Shown here one piece after another: positions 53,308 to 61,803 of a stretch of DNA of 64,000 nt (position 1 is the first letter of the stretch; each line of letters opens with the position of its first letter). Source of the stretch: Erythrobacter sp. (GTDB lineage: Bacteria > Pseudomonadota > Alphaproteobacteria > Sphingomonadales > Sphingomonadaceae); contig NZ_JASJAP010000004.1 in the NCBI RefSeq assembly GCF_030066995.1, positions 124,001 through 188,000 of the forward strand. Reading direction: 5' to 3'. The translations under genes and the position numbers were made by a program. The notes under the pieces were generated by a model. It saw only the letters and a list, made by a program, of their open reading frames with translations. It had not been told where the DNA came from and searched no databases.

Positions 53308-53730
53308 TCAGCTCTCAGGCGACCAGGCTTCGTAATCGCCATCCGCCTTTGCGCGTTTGCCGCCGCGCTCAAGCGCGCCTTGTGGCAGATAGGCTTTGGC
53401 GGTTCCGGTCGCGTTGGGCGTGTAATCGGCTTCCCAGACCTTGGCGGGCGGCAAGTGGCTCTCGGGCACATCGTCGAACGCGCCGTGCAGCCAGCCGTGC
53501 CACTCGGAGGGCACGCGGCTTGCATCGTTTGCGCCATCGTAAATGACCCAGCGCTGCTCACGCTGCGTGTAGGAACCGGTCGAGGCTTCATCGCCCTTGC
53601 GCCGCTTGCGATAATATTTGTTCCCCGCGTGGTCGGTGCCGACATGCTCGCCGCCCTGGCGGCTGGCCCACAGATGCGTGCCGAGCGTCGCGCCATCCCA
53701 CCAGGTGAAGATTTTTCCGAAGATTCCCAT
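53308..53730 (-). CDS. NADH:ubiquinone oxidoreductase subunit NDUFA12
   Basis: The 140-residue protein resembles the complex I accessory subunit NDUFA12/B17.2: a GKIFTWWDGATLGTHLWASR start, GNKYYRKR, RWVIYDG, DASRVPSEWHGWLHG and a C-terminal YEAWSPE. This supernumerary subunit is shared by alphaproteobacteria and mitochondria. It lies in the recX-DUF192-NDUFA12-DUF2155 group. Confidence 0.95.
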   Translation of the reverse strand: MGIFGKIFTWWDGATLGTHLWASRQGGEHVGTDHAGNKYYRKRRKGDEASTGSYTQREQRWVIYDGANDASRVPSEWHGWLHGAFDDVPESHLPPAKVWEADYTPNATGTAKAYLPQGALERGGKRAKADGDYEAWSPES

Positions 53731-53799
53731 GGTCGCGGCGTTTAGCCCAAGCTCTCTGGCGCGCCAAGTGACTTTGCCGCGTTCGCACGGCGGCTCTCG

Positions 53800-54342
53800 T
53801 CAGGGCAGTTCCCACTCGACGCTGTCGCCAGGCTTGATCCCCAATTCCTGAGCCAGCCCGCCGCGAATTTCGAACACCGCGATGACCTCGCTTTCCGATG
53901 GCACGGAATCGAGCGAATAGGGCACCGCGGTCGCGATATTCGTGATCCGGCGATCAGGGCCGATGAAGATGATATCGAGGCTGATCGGCGTGTTCTTCAT
54001 CCAGAAGCTGCGCATCTGCGGCGAATCGTTGGGGAACAGCATGGCCTCGTCATCGGCCAGTGCCTCGCGAAACATGAGGCCGCGCGTCTGCGCTTCGCGG
54101 CTTAAAGCAAGCTCGGTCTTGAATGGGAAACGCTTGCCTCCGCTAACCACAGTGACTTCGGCGATCTGAAGCCCGGAGATCGGATGGACAGCGCTCTTGG
54201 ACGCGTCCGCAGCCTGCGTCGCCGAAGGAGCGGTGGGCACTTCCCTCGCCGCGTCCACCGGAGAACACGCCGCCACCAGCAGCGCAAGCGCAACGGCCCA
54301 CACGCCCCTCCAATCGCCGGTCCTGCGGCTAGACCTGATCAT
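53800..54342 (-). CDS. DUF192 domain lipoprotein
   Basis: The 180-residue protein has a lipoprotein-type signal (lipobox Cys about residue 26 in LLVAACSP) and a DUF192 domain with FKTELALSREAQTRGLMFRE, MRSFWMKNTPISLDIIFIG and VFEIRGGLAQELGIKPGD. The family function is unknown. The ATG at 54342 lies inside recX, overlapping by 14 bp, so the two genes are coupled. Confidence 0.88.
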   Translation of the reverse strand: MIRSSRRTGDWRGVWAVALALLVAACSPVDAAREVPTAPSATQAADASKSAVHPISGLQIAEVTVVSGGKRFPFKTELALSREAQTRGLMFREALADDEAMLFPNDSPQMRSFWMKNTPISLDIIFIGPDRRITNIATAVPYSLDSVPSESEVIAVFEIRGGLAQELGIKPGDSVEWELP

Positions 54343-54997
54343 CGCGTTCTTCCTCTTCGGCCTCGATCACCCAGCCTTCTACGTCGTCTGCGTGCGCCGC
54401 GTCGAGGATGAACCGGACGTGTTCGAACACGTGCCCGGCGCGCAGCATGGCGGCGATATGTTTTTCCTTGCGTTTGCGCACAGCTTCGCTGTCGGCTTCA
54501 TCATCGAGAGACGCGCGCGCGAAGGGGCCAAAGCCGCGTTTCTTTGCCAGCAGCATGGCGGCGCGCCGTCCTGCCGCTTCGCCGGGCGCGTTGTCCGCTC
54601 GGGTCTGTTCCTCAACGCCCGCCGCCCACAGCGCCTGTTCAACCCGGCGTTTGCCATAGCCCCGCTGCGTCAGGTCGCGCGAACGGCCGCGCGCATACGC
54701 CTCGTCATCGATGTAACCAAGCTCGACCAGCCGCATCACCAGCCCGGTCACGTCAAGCTCGCTGGTGCGCCCGTCGGCGTCTTCGGCAACCCCGCGCTCG
54801 CGGATTTTTCGAGCGAGATAACCCTCCAGCTTGGCCGCCGTCGTTGCGAAGCGCGCAACGTAGGCCAAGGCGAGATCGCGCAAGGCGCTCTCGTCGAGAG
54901 GCGCACGCTTGCGTGCCTTTCGCGCGCGTTCGGGGCTCTGTTTGCGCCCGGAGGTCTCACTACCAAGTGATGACATTTTGCTTTCTCGTGAAACCAT
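54329..54997 (-). CDS. RecX family regulatory protein
   Basis: The 222-residue helical protein has the RecX repeats: LRDLALAYVARFATTAAKLEGYLARK, MRLVELGYIDDEAYARGRSRDL, QRGYGKRRVEQALWAAGVE and a C-terminal unit with FEHVRFILDAA. RecX modulates RecA filaments. recA is not in the window. Two starts are possible, 54997 and 54976; neither has a strong ribosome-binding site. It is divergent from the fatty acyl-AMP ligase gene. Confidence 0.85.
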   Translation of the reverse strand: MVSRESKMSSLGSETSGRKQSPERARKARKRAPLDESALRDLALAYVARFATTAAKLEGYLARKIRERGVAEDADGRTSELDVTGLVMRLVELGYIDDEAYARGRSRDLTQRGYGKRRVEQALWAAGVEEQTRADNAPGEAAGRRAAMLLAKKRGFGPFARASLDDEADSEAVRKRKEKHIAAMLRAGHVFEHVRFILDAAHADDVEGWVIEAEEEERDDQV

Positions 54998-55130
54998 TTC
55001 GCCTTATTCGTGCCACAGTCGTTATCAAATGGAAAAAAATCGGATGGCTTTGGTGCTCTTGGCCAGAGCTTGAAGGACACAGTAGCGCAGGCCCTTGGGG
55101 CCAAGCAACATACGGGTTTCGCTAGGAAAA

Positions 55131-56864
55131 ATGACCGACGACGTATTGACGCCGACGCCAAATGACTGCGATCTGCCGCGCCGGCGCGCGGAGTTTTCGA
55201 CCTTTGCCGAGGCTCTCGATTACGCTGCGCGCAGCCAAAAGGGCCTCAATTTCCACGATATGCGTGGAAAACTTGAGCGCGTGTATCCTTACTCCGAAAT
55301 GCGCGAAGACGCGCTCCTCATGGCGCGCAGGCTTATCGCTGCCGGAATAAAACCGCGCGACCGCGTCGCCCTGATAGCTGAGACCGGGCCCGACTTCGCC
55401 GCGCTGTTTTGCGCGTGCATCTACGCGGGCGCCTGGCCCGTGCCCCTGCCCTTGCCCACGACCTTTGGCGGCAAGGAGAGCTTCATCGATCAGCTCGCGA
55501 TCCAGCTTCAAAGTTCGGACCCGGCCCTTTTGCTTTACCCCGAGGCAATCGGAGAGATGGCGCAAGCGGCTGCGGACAGGCAGTCTTGCCCCGCCGAAAG
55601 CTGGCAAACCTTCACCTTGCGCAAAGCGCCACCGTGTGAGCTGCCGGACACCGGTCCTGAGGATATCTGCTATCTGCAATATTCGTCGGGCTCGACCCGC
55701 TTCCCGCAAGGCGTGGCGGTGACGCACAAGGCCTTGCTCCACAACCTCTATGGTCATTCGACCTCCATGAATCTGGGCGCGAACGATCGCTGCGTAAGCT
55801 GGCTTCCATGGTATCACGACATGGGGCTTGTCGGATGCTTTTTGTCGCTGATCGCCAATCAGGTGAGCGGCGATTACCTCAAACCCGATGCCTTTGCGCG
55901 CCGCCCGCTGGCCTGGCTCGACATGATCAGCCGCAATCCGGGCAACACGCTCTCCTATTCACCAACCTTTGGCTACGACATTTGCGCGCGCCGGATTTCG
56001 AGCCAATCCAATGTTGCCGAACGCTTCGACCTTTCGCGCTGGCGTGTGGCCGGGAACGGGGCCGACATGATCCGCCCGGACGTGATGCAGAGCTTCGTCA
56101 ACGCCTTCAGTGACGCCGGGTTCAAGGCGAGCGCCTTCACCCCCTCCTATGGTCTGGCCGAGGCTGTCCTGGCCGTCACGGTAACGCCGCCCGGCGAAGG
56201 CATTCGGGTCGAACTGGTCGAAGAAGAGCGCCTTTCGGGCACGCCGCGCGACATTTCGCGCCCGGCCCGCTACCGCGCGATTGTCAATTGCGGCAAGCCT
56301 CTGCCCGACATGGAGGTCGCCATCCGGGGCGAAGACGGACACTCACGCGGCGATCACCAGATCGGCAAGGTCTGGTGCCGGGGGCCCTCGGTGATGCATT
56401 CCTATTTCCGTAACGAGGAAGCGACCGCCGACGCCATCGTCGATGGTTGGCTCGACACCGGCGACATGGGCTACTTGGCGGACGGTTATCTGTTCATCGT
56501 GGGGCGGGCGAAGGACATGATCATCATCAACGGCAAGAACCATTGGCCCCAGGACATCGAGTGGGCCGTCGAGCAACTGCCCGGCTTCAACCATGGCGAT
56601 ATCGCCGCCTTCGCGGTCGAGACCGACAACGGCGAAGAGGCGCCGGCGGTGCTGGTCCATTGCCGCGTGTCCGATCCGGTCGAGCGTGTGAAGCTGCGCG
56701 AGCAGATCTCGGACAAGGTTCGCTCGGTCACGGGCATGAATTGCGTCGTCGAACTGGTCCCGCCACGCACGCTGCCGCGCACCAGTTCGGGCAAGCTCAG
56801 CCGCGCCAAGGCTAAGAAGCTCTATCTGTCGGGTGAGATCGTTCCGATCAAACTGGCGGCCTAG
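55131..56864 (+). CDS. Fatty acyl-AMP ligase (FAAL-type AMP-binding enzyme)
   Basis: The 577-residue protein has the adenylation P-loop YLQYSSGSTRFPQGV, WLPWYHDMGLVG, SYGLAEAV, WLDTGDMGYL and a C-terminal GKNHWPQDIEWAVEQ and TSSGKLSRAKAKK with the catalytic Lys. The SSGSTRFPQG form and NHWPQDIE motif fit FAALs, which make acyl-AMP for transfer to an acyl carrier protein rather than CoA. No carrier protein or PKS/NRPS gene lies nearby. The ATG at 55131 follows AGGAAAA. It converges with DUF389, overlapping by 4 bp. Confidence 0.85.
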   Translation: MTDDVLTPTPNDCDLPRRRAEFSTFAEALDYAARSQKGLNFHDMRGKLERVYPYSEMREDALLMARRLIAAGIKPRDRVALIAETGPDFAALFCACIYAGAWPVPLPLPTTFGGKESFIDQLAIQLQSSDPALLLYPEAIGEMAQAAADRQSCPAESWQTFTLRKAPPCELPDTGPEDICYLQYSSGSTRFPQGVAVTHKALLHNLYGHSTSMNLGANDRCVSWLPWYHDMGLVGCFLSLIANQVSGDYLKPDAFARRPLAWLDMISRNPGNTLSYSPTFGYDICARRISSQSNVAERFDLSRWRVAGNGADMIRPDVMQSFVNAFSDAGFKASAFTPSYGLAEAVLAVTVTPPGEGIRVELVEEERLSGTPRDISRPARYRAIVNCGKPLPDMEVAIRGEDGHSRGDHQIGKVWCRGPSVMHSYFRNEEATADAIVDGWLDTGDMGYLADGYLFIVGRAKDMIIINGKNHWPQDIEWAVEQLPGFNHGDIAAFAVETDNGEEAPAVLVHCRVSDPVERVKLREQISDKVRSVTGMNCVVELVPPRTLPRTSSGKLSRAKAKKLYLSGEIVPIKLAA

Positions 56865-58456
56865 GGACGCCACTGCGCGCGGAGCGCTGCGCCTCCCTCT
56901 TCGACGCTCACGGCGACGCCGCGCTGCGCAAGAAGCTCCTGCGCGCGCTCGGCGTCCTGTTGCGGTCCGACGAGGACAATCGGCACGTTGAAGCGGGCCG
57001 ACGCCCACGCCACCGTGTCGAGCGCGTCGCGTCCTTGATCCGTCAAGACGAGAGCCGGCTCTTCCCCCTCCTCGACCTCGCGGGCTTCGAAACCGATACG
57101 GTCGGGCAGATCGCTCATCGGAGGAAGCAGTTCGATGGTCCAGTCCGGCTCGGTCTGCGCGATGCGGTCCTCCAGCGCGCGATAGGCGGCCAGGCTCGCG
57201 CCTTCGAGACGCTGCGCGCGCACCATGGCGCGGCGGCGCGTGCGATCGATGGTCACATCGCTTTCCGGCACACCGGCGACCAGAGCGAGCCGTTTCGCAA
57301 GATCTTCAGCGCGGGCAATCTCGCGTTGCTCTTCGTTCGCTCGGGCCGCCGAAAGCTGCGCGGCCTGCGCTGCTGTGGCGCTGGTTCCAACTTGCAGTTG
57401 AGTGAGGGAAAGCTGCGCGGGTCGACTGAGACGCGCGTTAAAGGCGCGCTCGATCTCGGCCTCGGCATTGGGTTGCAGCGTGGGCGTGTAAACGGTCGAG
57501 CTCACCAGGATGGGGTCCGCGCGGAAATCGACGTCGAGACGAAAGATCTCGCTGTCACGAACAAAGGCGTCCTCAATCTCCGCGCGCATGATGCGCTGCG
57601 CGTTTGTCTGGAAGACGATCTGCTGCAGCGAATAGGTTAGCGGAATGATCAAGGCGATGAAGACGGCAAACACCGCAAGATTCTGAAAGTTCGATTGGCG
57701 TGCCGTCAGACTGGTGCGAAAGCCATAGGCCCGCGCCATCGCCCAGGCGGTCAATGCGATGGTTATGAGGTTGGTGACATAAAGCAGCAGCGCGCCGGAG
57801 AAGACGGTCCAATTCCAGGTCGCAAAGCCGAAGCCAACGGTCGCCAGCGGCGGCATCAAGGCCGTGGCGATTGCCACGCCGACAATCGTTCCATAGCGGC
57901 CTCTGATCATGGCGTATGCGCCAGCCAGAGCGGAAAACAGCGCGACAAACAGATCGAACAAGGTTGGCTCGGTGCGCGCCACGATCTCCGGCGTGATCGT
58001 CTTGATCGGAGACACGAAGACGACCAGCGCGGTCAGCCCGATCGCCACGATCGTACCCCATGCCAGACTGCGCGCCGATTGGCGAAGCCAGTGGTAGTCG
58101 CCGATTGCAAGCGCGAAGCCCAGGCCCATGATCGGGTCCATCAGCGGCGACAAGAGCATGGCCCCGATGACAACCGCCGGAGAGGACAGAAGAAGACCCA
58201 GAACGGCGATACCGGCGCTCATTGCCGTCATGAACAGGTAACGTTCGGACAAGGAGCATTCGGCGCGGCGCTTCTCGATCACTTCGGCCTGGTCGACCGT
58301 TCCGATGACGTCTTGCAGCCAATACCTTTGCAGACTGAAGACAACGCGCGAAAAGGGGGTCCGGCGGCTTCTCACGCCTCCGGCGCTTGGCTCGGCTATC
58401 CGTGCGGCGCCCGCCGGATTTTCTTCAGACCTGTTGTCCAACGTCGCCAAATGCAT
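56861..58456 (-). CDS. DUF389 (TIGR00341-type) membrane protein
   Basis: The 531-residue protein has about six helices in its first half, including LSSPAVVIGAMLLSPLMDPI and IVGVAIATALMPPLATVGFG, typical of DUF389 proteins. A large soluble C-terminal half follows with helical segments and an alpha/beta end (VALVGPQQDAERAQELLA-like). The function is unknown; relatives are membrane proteins with a hydrophobic core and regulatory domains. ATG at 58456 has AAGGAG just upstream (short spacing); a longer start at 58525 is possible. It is divergent from telA. Confidence 0.8.
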   Translation of the reverse strand: MHLATLDNRSEENPAGAARIAEPSAGGVRSRRTPFSRVVFSLQRYWLQDVIGTVDQAEVIEKRRAECSLSERYLFMTAMSAGIAVLGLLLSSPAVVIGAMLLSPLMDPIMGLGFALAIGDYHWLRQSARSLAWGTIVAIGLTALVVFVSPIKTITPEIVARTEPTLFDLFVALFSALAGAYAMIRGRYGTIVGVAIATALMPPLATVGFGFATWNWTVFSGALLLYVTNLITIALTAWAMARAYGFRTSLTARQSNFQNLAVFAVFIALIIPLTYSLQQIVFQTNAQRIMRAEIEDAFVRDSEIFRLDVDFRADPILVSSTVYTPTLQPNAEAEIERAFNARLSRPAQLSLTQLQVGTSATAAQAAQLSAARANEEQREIARAEDLAKRLALVAGVPESDVTIDRTRRRAMVRAQRLEGASLAAYRALEDRIAQTEPDWTIELLPPMSDLPDRIGFEAREVEEGEEPALVLTDQGRDALDTVAWASARFNVPIVLVGPQQDAERAQELLAQRGVAVSVEEGGAALRAQWRP

Positions 58457-58589
58457 GGCTCCTTTTCGTCCAATGACGTGCGATACTCCCAGTCTTTTGC
58501 AAACAAAAGCGCGATTGCAGCGCAAGGCGCTAACGCGATTTTGCCAATACGCGCATTACGATGGACGGCAGCGGTCGGATCGGGCATTC

Positions 58590-58618
58590 TTGAAACTCGT
58601 GTTTTAGATGCCTAATAC
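58590..58618 (+). promoter_or_regulatory. Possible sigma-70-type promoter upstream of telA
   Basis: TTGAAA (58590-58595) is followed by a 17-base spacer and TAATAC (58613-58618). The -35 is strong and the -10 weak. It lies 64 bp before the telA ATG, and the DNA here is locally AT-rich. Confidence 0.35.
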
Positions 58619-58681
58619 AGTTGGGAAACGCAACGACAGCCCGCTCGTGCAGGCATCGTTACAGGGAGCACAAAAGCCGTT

Positions 58682-59914
58682 ATGAGCACCGAAAACGAGG
58701 CCGTCACCAATATCGCCACCGCGACGAAGGAAGCCGCTGCCTTCGATCTGACCCCGCCCGACCCCGTCCCTGTCGTCGCGCCGGAACAGGCCGCCGGGCT
58801 CGTTCCGGTTTCCGACGAGCAGAAGTCGAAGCTCGATCAGAAGGTCGACAGCTTCGTGACCGACCTGATCTCGGTCGATGCCAACTCGCCGGCTTTCGGC
58901 GAAAAGGTGGATCAGATCACCCGCATGGGTCAGGAGCAGATACGCGCGGCGGCGGGTCACTCGAACCGCTTTCTCGATCGTCCCGTGCGAGCGATGGATT
59001 CAGACAACAATGTCGGCAAGGATCTCGCCGAATTGCGCCGCACCGTCGAAGAGCTCGATCCGGGGCGAAAGGGCAAACTGATGGAGCCGCGCAAGCTTTT
59101 CGGCATCATCCCGTTCGGCAGCAAGCTGCAGAACTATTTCGACAGCTACACAAGCTCGCAGGGGCACATCCAGTCGATCCTCGAAAGCCTCGAAGGCGGA
59201 AAGAAGGAACTGGTGCTCGACAACGCCGCCATCGATCAGGAACGCGCCAAACTGTGGGAAGCGATGGGCGAACTGGAACAGATGATCCACATCGCCAAGA
59301 CACTCGACGCGCGGCTCGAAGCCAAGGCGATCGAGCTGGACGCGAGCGATCCCGAAAAAGCCAAGGCGCTGCGGGAAAGCGCGCTGTTCTATGTGCGCCA
59401 GCGCACCCAGGATCTCCTGACGCAGATGGCGGTCAGCGTGCAGGGCTATCTCGCGCTTGACCTCGTCAAGAAGAACAACGTGGAGCTGGTCAAGGGCGTG
59501 GATCGCGCGAGCACAACGACCGTAAGCGCGCTGCGCACCGCGGTTACCGTCGCGCAGGCGATGACCAACCAGAAACTGGTGCTGGAACAGATCACCTCGC
59601 TCAATTCGACGACAGCGAACATCATCGACTCCACCAGCACGCTGCTGCGCGAGCAGACCGGACAGATCCACGAACAGGCCGCTTCCTCCACCATTCCGCT
59701 GGAGACGCTACAGCGCGCCTTTCAGAACATCTACGACACAATGGACGAGGTCGATGATTTCAAGACCCGCGCGCTCGATTCCATGAAGCAGACGGTCAAC
59801 GTGCTTTCGGAAGAGGTCGAGAAGTCGAAAGGCTATATCGCGCGCGCCGAAGGTCAGGCCCAGGCACAGGCCAAGGTCGCGAGCGAGCCTTCGCTGCTGG
59901 CGCTTGAATCCTGA
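58682..59914 (+). CDS. TelA-family (toxic anion resistance) protein
   Basis: The 410-residue protein is mostly helical and matches the TelA family: an N-terminal region with GEKVDQITRMGQEQIRAAAG, FGIIPFGSKLQNYFDSYTSSQ, an ELEQMIHIAKTLDARLEAK helix and the TTTVSALRTAVTVAQAM segment. TelA proteins are linked to resistance to tellurite and other stresses, but the mechanism is not settled. It is followed by a two-helix partner 12 bp later. Confidence 0.88.
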   Translation: MSTENEAVTNIATATKEAAAFDLTPPDPVPVVAPEQAAGLVPVSDEQKSKLDQKVDSFVTDLISVDANSPAFGEKVDQITRMGQEQIRAAAGHSNRFLDRPVRAMDSDNNVGKDLAELRRTVEELDPGRKGKLMEPRKLFGIIPFGSKLQNYFDSYTSSQGHIQSILESLEGGKKELVLDNAAIDQERAKLWEAMGELEQMIHIAKTLDARLEAKAIELDASDPEKAKALRESALFYVRQRTQDLLTQMAVSVQGYLALDLVKKNNVELVKGVDRASTTTVSALRTAVTVAQAMTNQKLVLEQITSLNSTTANIIDSTSTLLREQTGQIHEQAASSTIPLETLQRAFQNIYDTMDEVDDFKTRALDSMKQTVNVLSEEVEKSKGYIARAEGQAQAQAKVASEPSLLALES

Positions 59915-59926
59915 ACGGGCACGCGC

Positions 59927-60679
59927 ATGGTCGACACCACCAAGCAATCCGATCAGATCATGGGCGCCGCGCGTCAATCGCTTGCGGTGCAGCGCGGCGG
60001 CGGCACGCACCGGCCAGCCGACAGCATCGGCAAGGGAAGCGCCGAGGCCAAGCTGAAAAATCTGCTCAAGAAGGTCCGCAACATCGTCCTTGCCATCGTC
60101 GCGATCTGGCTCGGCGCGGGAATAGCTGGCGCAATGTTCAACGGGATCGGATTCTGGGGCGTAATGGCAGTGGTCGTCGCGACCGCTCTCGCCGTGGCGG
60201 TGTTTTCGAGCTTCCCCAAGGTGAAGCCACCCAAGCGCGAAGACCTCAAGCTTGGCAGCCCGCAGCAGATGGTCGCCAACACCGAACTGTGGCTGGAAGA
60301 TCAACGCAAGGCTCTGCCCCCGCCCGCCGTACGCGTGGTCGATCAACTCGGCGTGCAGCTCGACGCACTGGGCCTTCAGCTCGAAACGATCGACGCTGCG
60401 CATCCGGCGATGAACGACGTGCGCGAGCTGGTCGGCGAATATCTTCCCGAGACGATCGACAACTACAAGAAGATCCCCGAGCACCTGCGCGCCGAGAAAC
60501 ACACCGGCAAGAGCGCTGATGAACGTCTGACCGACAGCCTGGGCAAGCTGTCCGGCGAGATCGACCGCGTGACGCGCCAGCTTGCCGAAGGCGCGATGGA
60601 CGATCTGGCGATCAAGGACCGTTACCTGGAGTACCGCTATGGCGGGACCGAGGCGCTGAGCGAAGAGAAGAGCGCGTAG
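59927..60679 (+). CDS. Two-helix membrane protein, XpaC-like partner of TelA
   Basis: The 250-residue protein has two adjacent helices (about residues 50-68 and 72-92: IVLAIVAIWLGAGIAGAMF and FWGVMAVVVATALAVAVF) and a helical soluble domain with PPPAVRVVDQLGVQLDALG and ETIDNYKKIPEHLRAE. Pairing of a TelA gene with a membrane protein resembles the xpaC-telA pair of Bacillus, where XpaC is similarly built. The call is by position and layout, not sequence identity. It begins 12 bp after telA. Confidence 0.65.
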   Translation: MVDTTKQSDQIMGAARQSLAVQRGGGTHRPADSIGKGSAEAKLKNLLKKVRNIVLAIVAIWLGAGIAGAMFNGIGFWGVMAVVVATALAVAVFSSFPKVKPPKREDLKLGSPQQMVANTELWLEDQRKALPPPAVRVVDQLGVQLDALGLQLETIDAAHPAMNDVRELVGEYLPETIDNYKKIPEHLRAEKHTGKSADERLTDSLGKLSGEIDRVTRQLAEGAMDDLAIKDRYLEYRYGGTEALSEEKSA

Positions 60680-60684
60680 GACCG

Positions 60685-60981
60685 ATGAAGGTTCGTTTGC
60701 CCCACCAACTGGAACGCACTGAGATCCGGCGGCGGCTCGAAGAGCGCAAAGGCGAGATCGTAAGCTATTTTCCCGAAGGCATGGCCAGCCTTGAGAGCAA
60801 CTGGGCAAACGAGGATCACATGGACTTCCTCGTGGCGATTGCCGGTCAGCGCATCAGGGGATCGGTGGACATCGCCGAGGATCACGTTGTGATCGAAGTC
60901 GACCTGCCGCTCATCCTGAGCTTTCTGAACGGCAAGATCGAAAGCTCCGTGCGCAAAGAGGGCACGCGGCTGCTCACCTAG
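60685..60981 (+). CDS. Polyhydroxyalkanoic acid system family small protein
   Basis: The 98-residue protein fits the PHA_gran_rgn family: MKVRLPHQLERTEIRRRLEERK, then an alternating beta segment FLVAIAGQRIRGSVDIAEDHVVIEVDLP and an LILSFLNGKIESSV helix. The family was named for genes near PHA granule loci, but no PHA synthase is in the window. It starts 5 bp after the XpaC-like gene, making a three-gene unit with telA. Confidence 0.8.
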   Translation: MKVRLPHQLERTEIRRRLEERKGEIVSYFPEGMASLESNWANEDHMDFLVAIAGQRIRGSVDIAEDHVVIEVDLPLILSFLNGKIESSVRKEGTRLLT

Positions 60982-61143
60982 TGACTGACCCGGATTTTCG
61001 GGGTTTTCGCGATCATTATAAGCGGTTCCACGCAATTGGCCGGTCGGCTTGCGTTTGCAAATCTCGGAACTCTGTGTCAGGTTGGTTGGACGTCCTTGTT
61101 GACTATTCAATGTGACATTGGATGCGCAGGCGGGAGTGGTGTG

Positions 61144-61749
61144 ATGGGCTTTGCCGGACCTAGCGATAACTTGCGCCAGACCTTGCGAGAGGCGACGGCC
61201 AACGCTCATGATCTGCTAGATGGCACGATGCGCGCTGCGTCGGGTTGGAGTACGCTCGAAGATTACGCGCACTTCCTCTCCCTTCAATACGCGGCGCGGG
61301 TGCCCGTTGAAGCGTGGCTGGAGGCAAGCGCGCCCGATGATCTATGCCCCCCGCCCCAGTCTACCCTGATCGCCGAGGATCTCGACCAACTGGGCTGCAA
61401 ACTGCCGAAGCCCCACGCTCGCTTCGAACCGAAGGGTGTCGCCCACACTGGCGCGCGCAGAGACGACGAAACCGCGCGCTGCGAAGCTTTGGGAGCGGCC
61501 TGGGTGCTGGCCGGTTCCGCGCTTGGCAACCGATCGATCCTCGCCGAGGTGCGTCGCACAGCGCAAGCGAACGGGGCAAAGGACTGGCCGACACGTTTTC
61601 TGGGCGACCCCGCAATGCTCGAATTCTGGAAAAGATTGCGGATCGAGCTCGAAAATGGCGCCGAAATGGAGGCAGTCGAAGTGGCCAGCCTTGCCGCATC
61701 CCACGTATTCGAGCACTTCATTGAGCACGCACAGGCACCGCCAGGCTGA
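61144..61749 (+). CDS. bphO: Biliverdin-producing haem oxygenase
   Basis: The 201-residue helical protein has LRQTLREATANAHDLLD with His22 as the likely haem ligand, as in bacterial haem oxygenases of the BphO type, and a distal-helix-like GAAWVLAGSALGNRSILAEV. It should open haem to biliverdin IX-alpha with iron release. The biliverdin-binding phytochrome follows 54 bp later, so its role is chromophore supply. The frame is open from 61036; the ATG at 61144 is preferred because conserved sequence begins there. Confidence 0.85.
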   Translation: MGFAGPSDNLRQTLREATANAHDLLDGTMRAASGWSTLEDYAHFLSLQYAARVPVEAWLEASAPDDLCPPPQSTLIAEDLDQLGCKLPKPHARFEPKGVAHTGARRDDETARCEALGAAWVLAGSALGNRSILAEVRRTAQANGAKDWPTRFLGDPAMLEFWKRLRIELENGAEMEAVEVASLAASHVFEHFIEHAQAPPG

Positions 61750-61803
61750 ACAAGGCGGCATCTCGGGAGGGGTCCTCGAGGCGGCGATAGAGAACGGGAC
61801 CCG

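Noticed and set aside
61064..61100. EcfG-type promoter (GGAAC-N17-CGTT) before bphO
   Set aside because: GGAAC is present but no CGTT follows at the right spacing.
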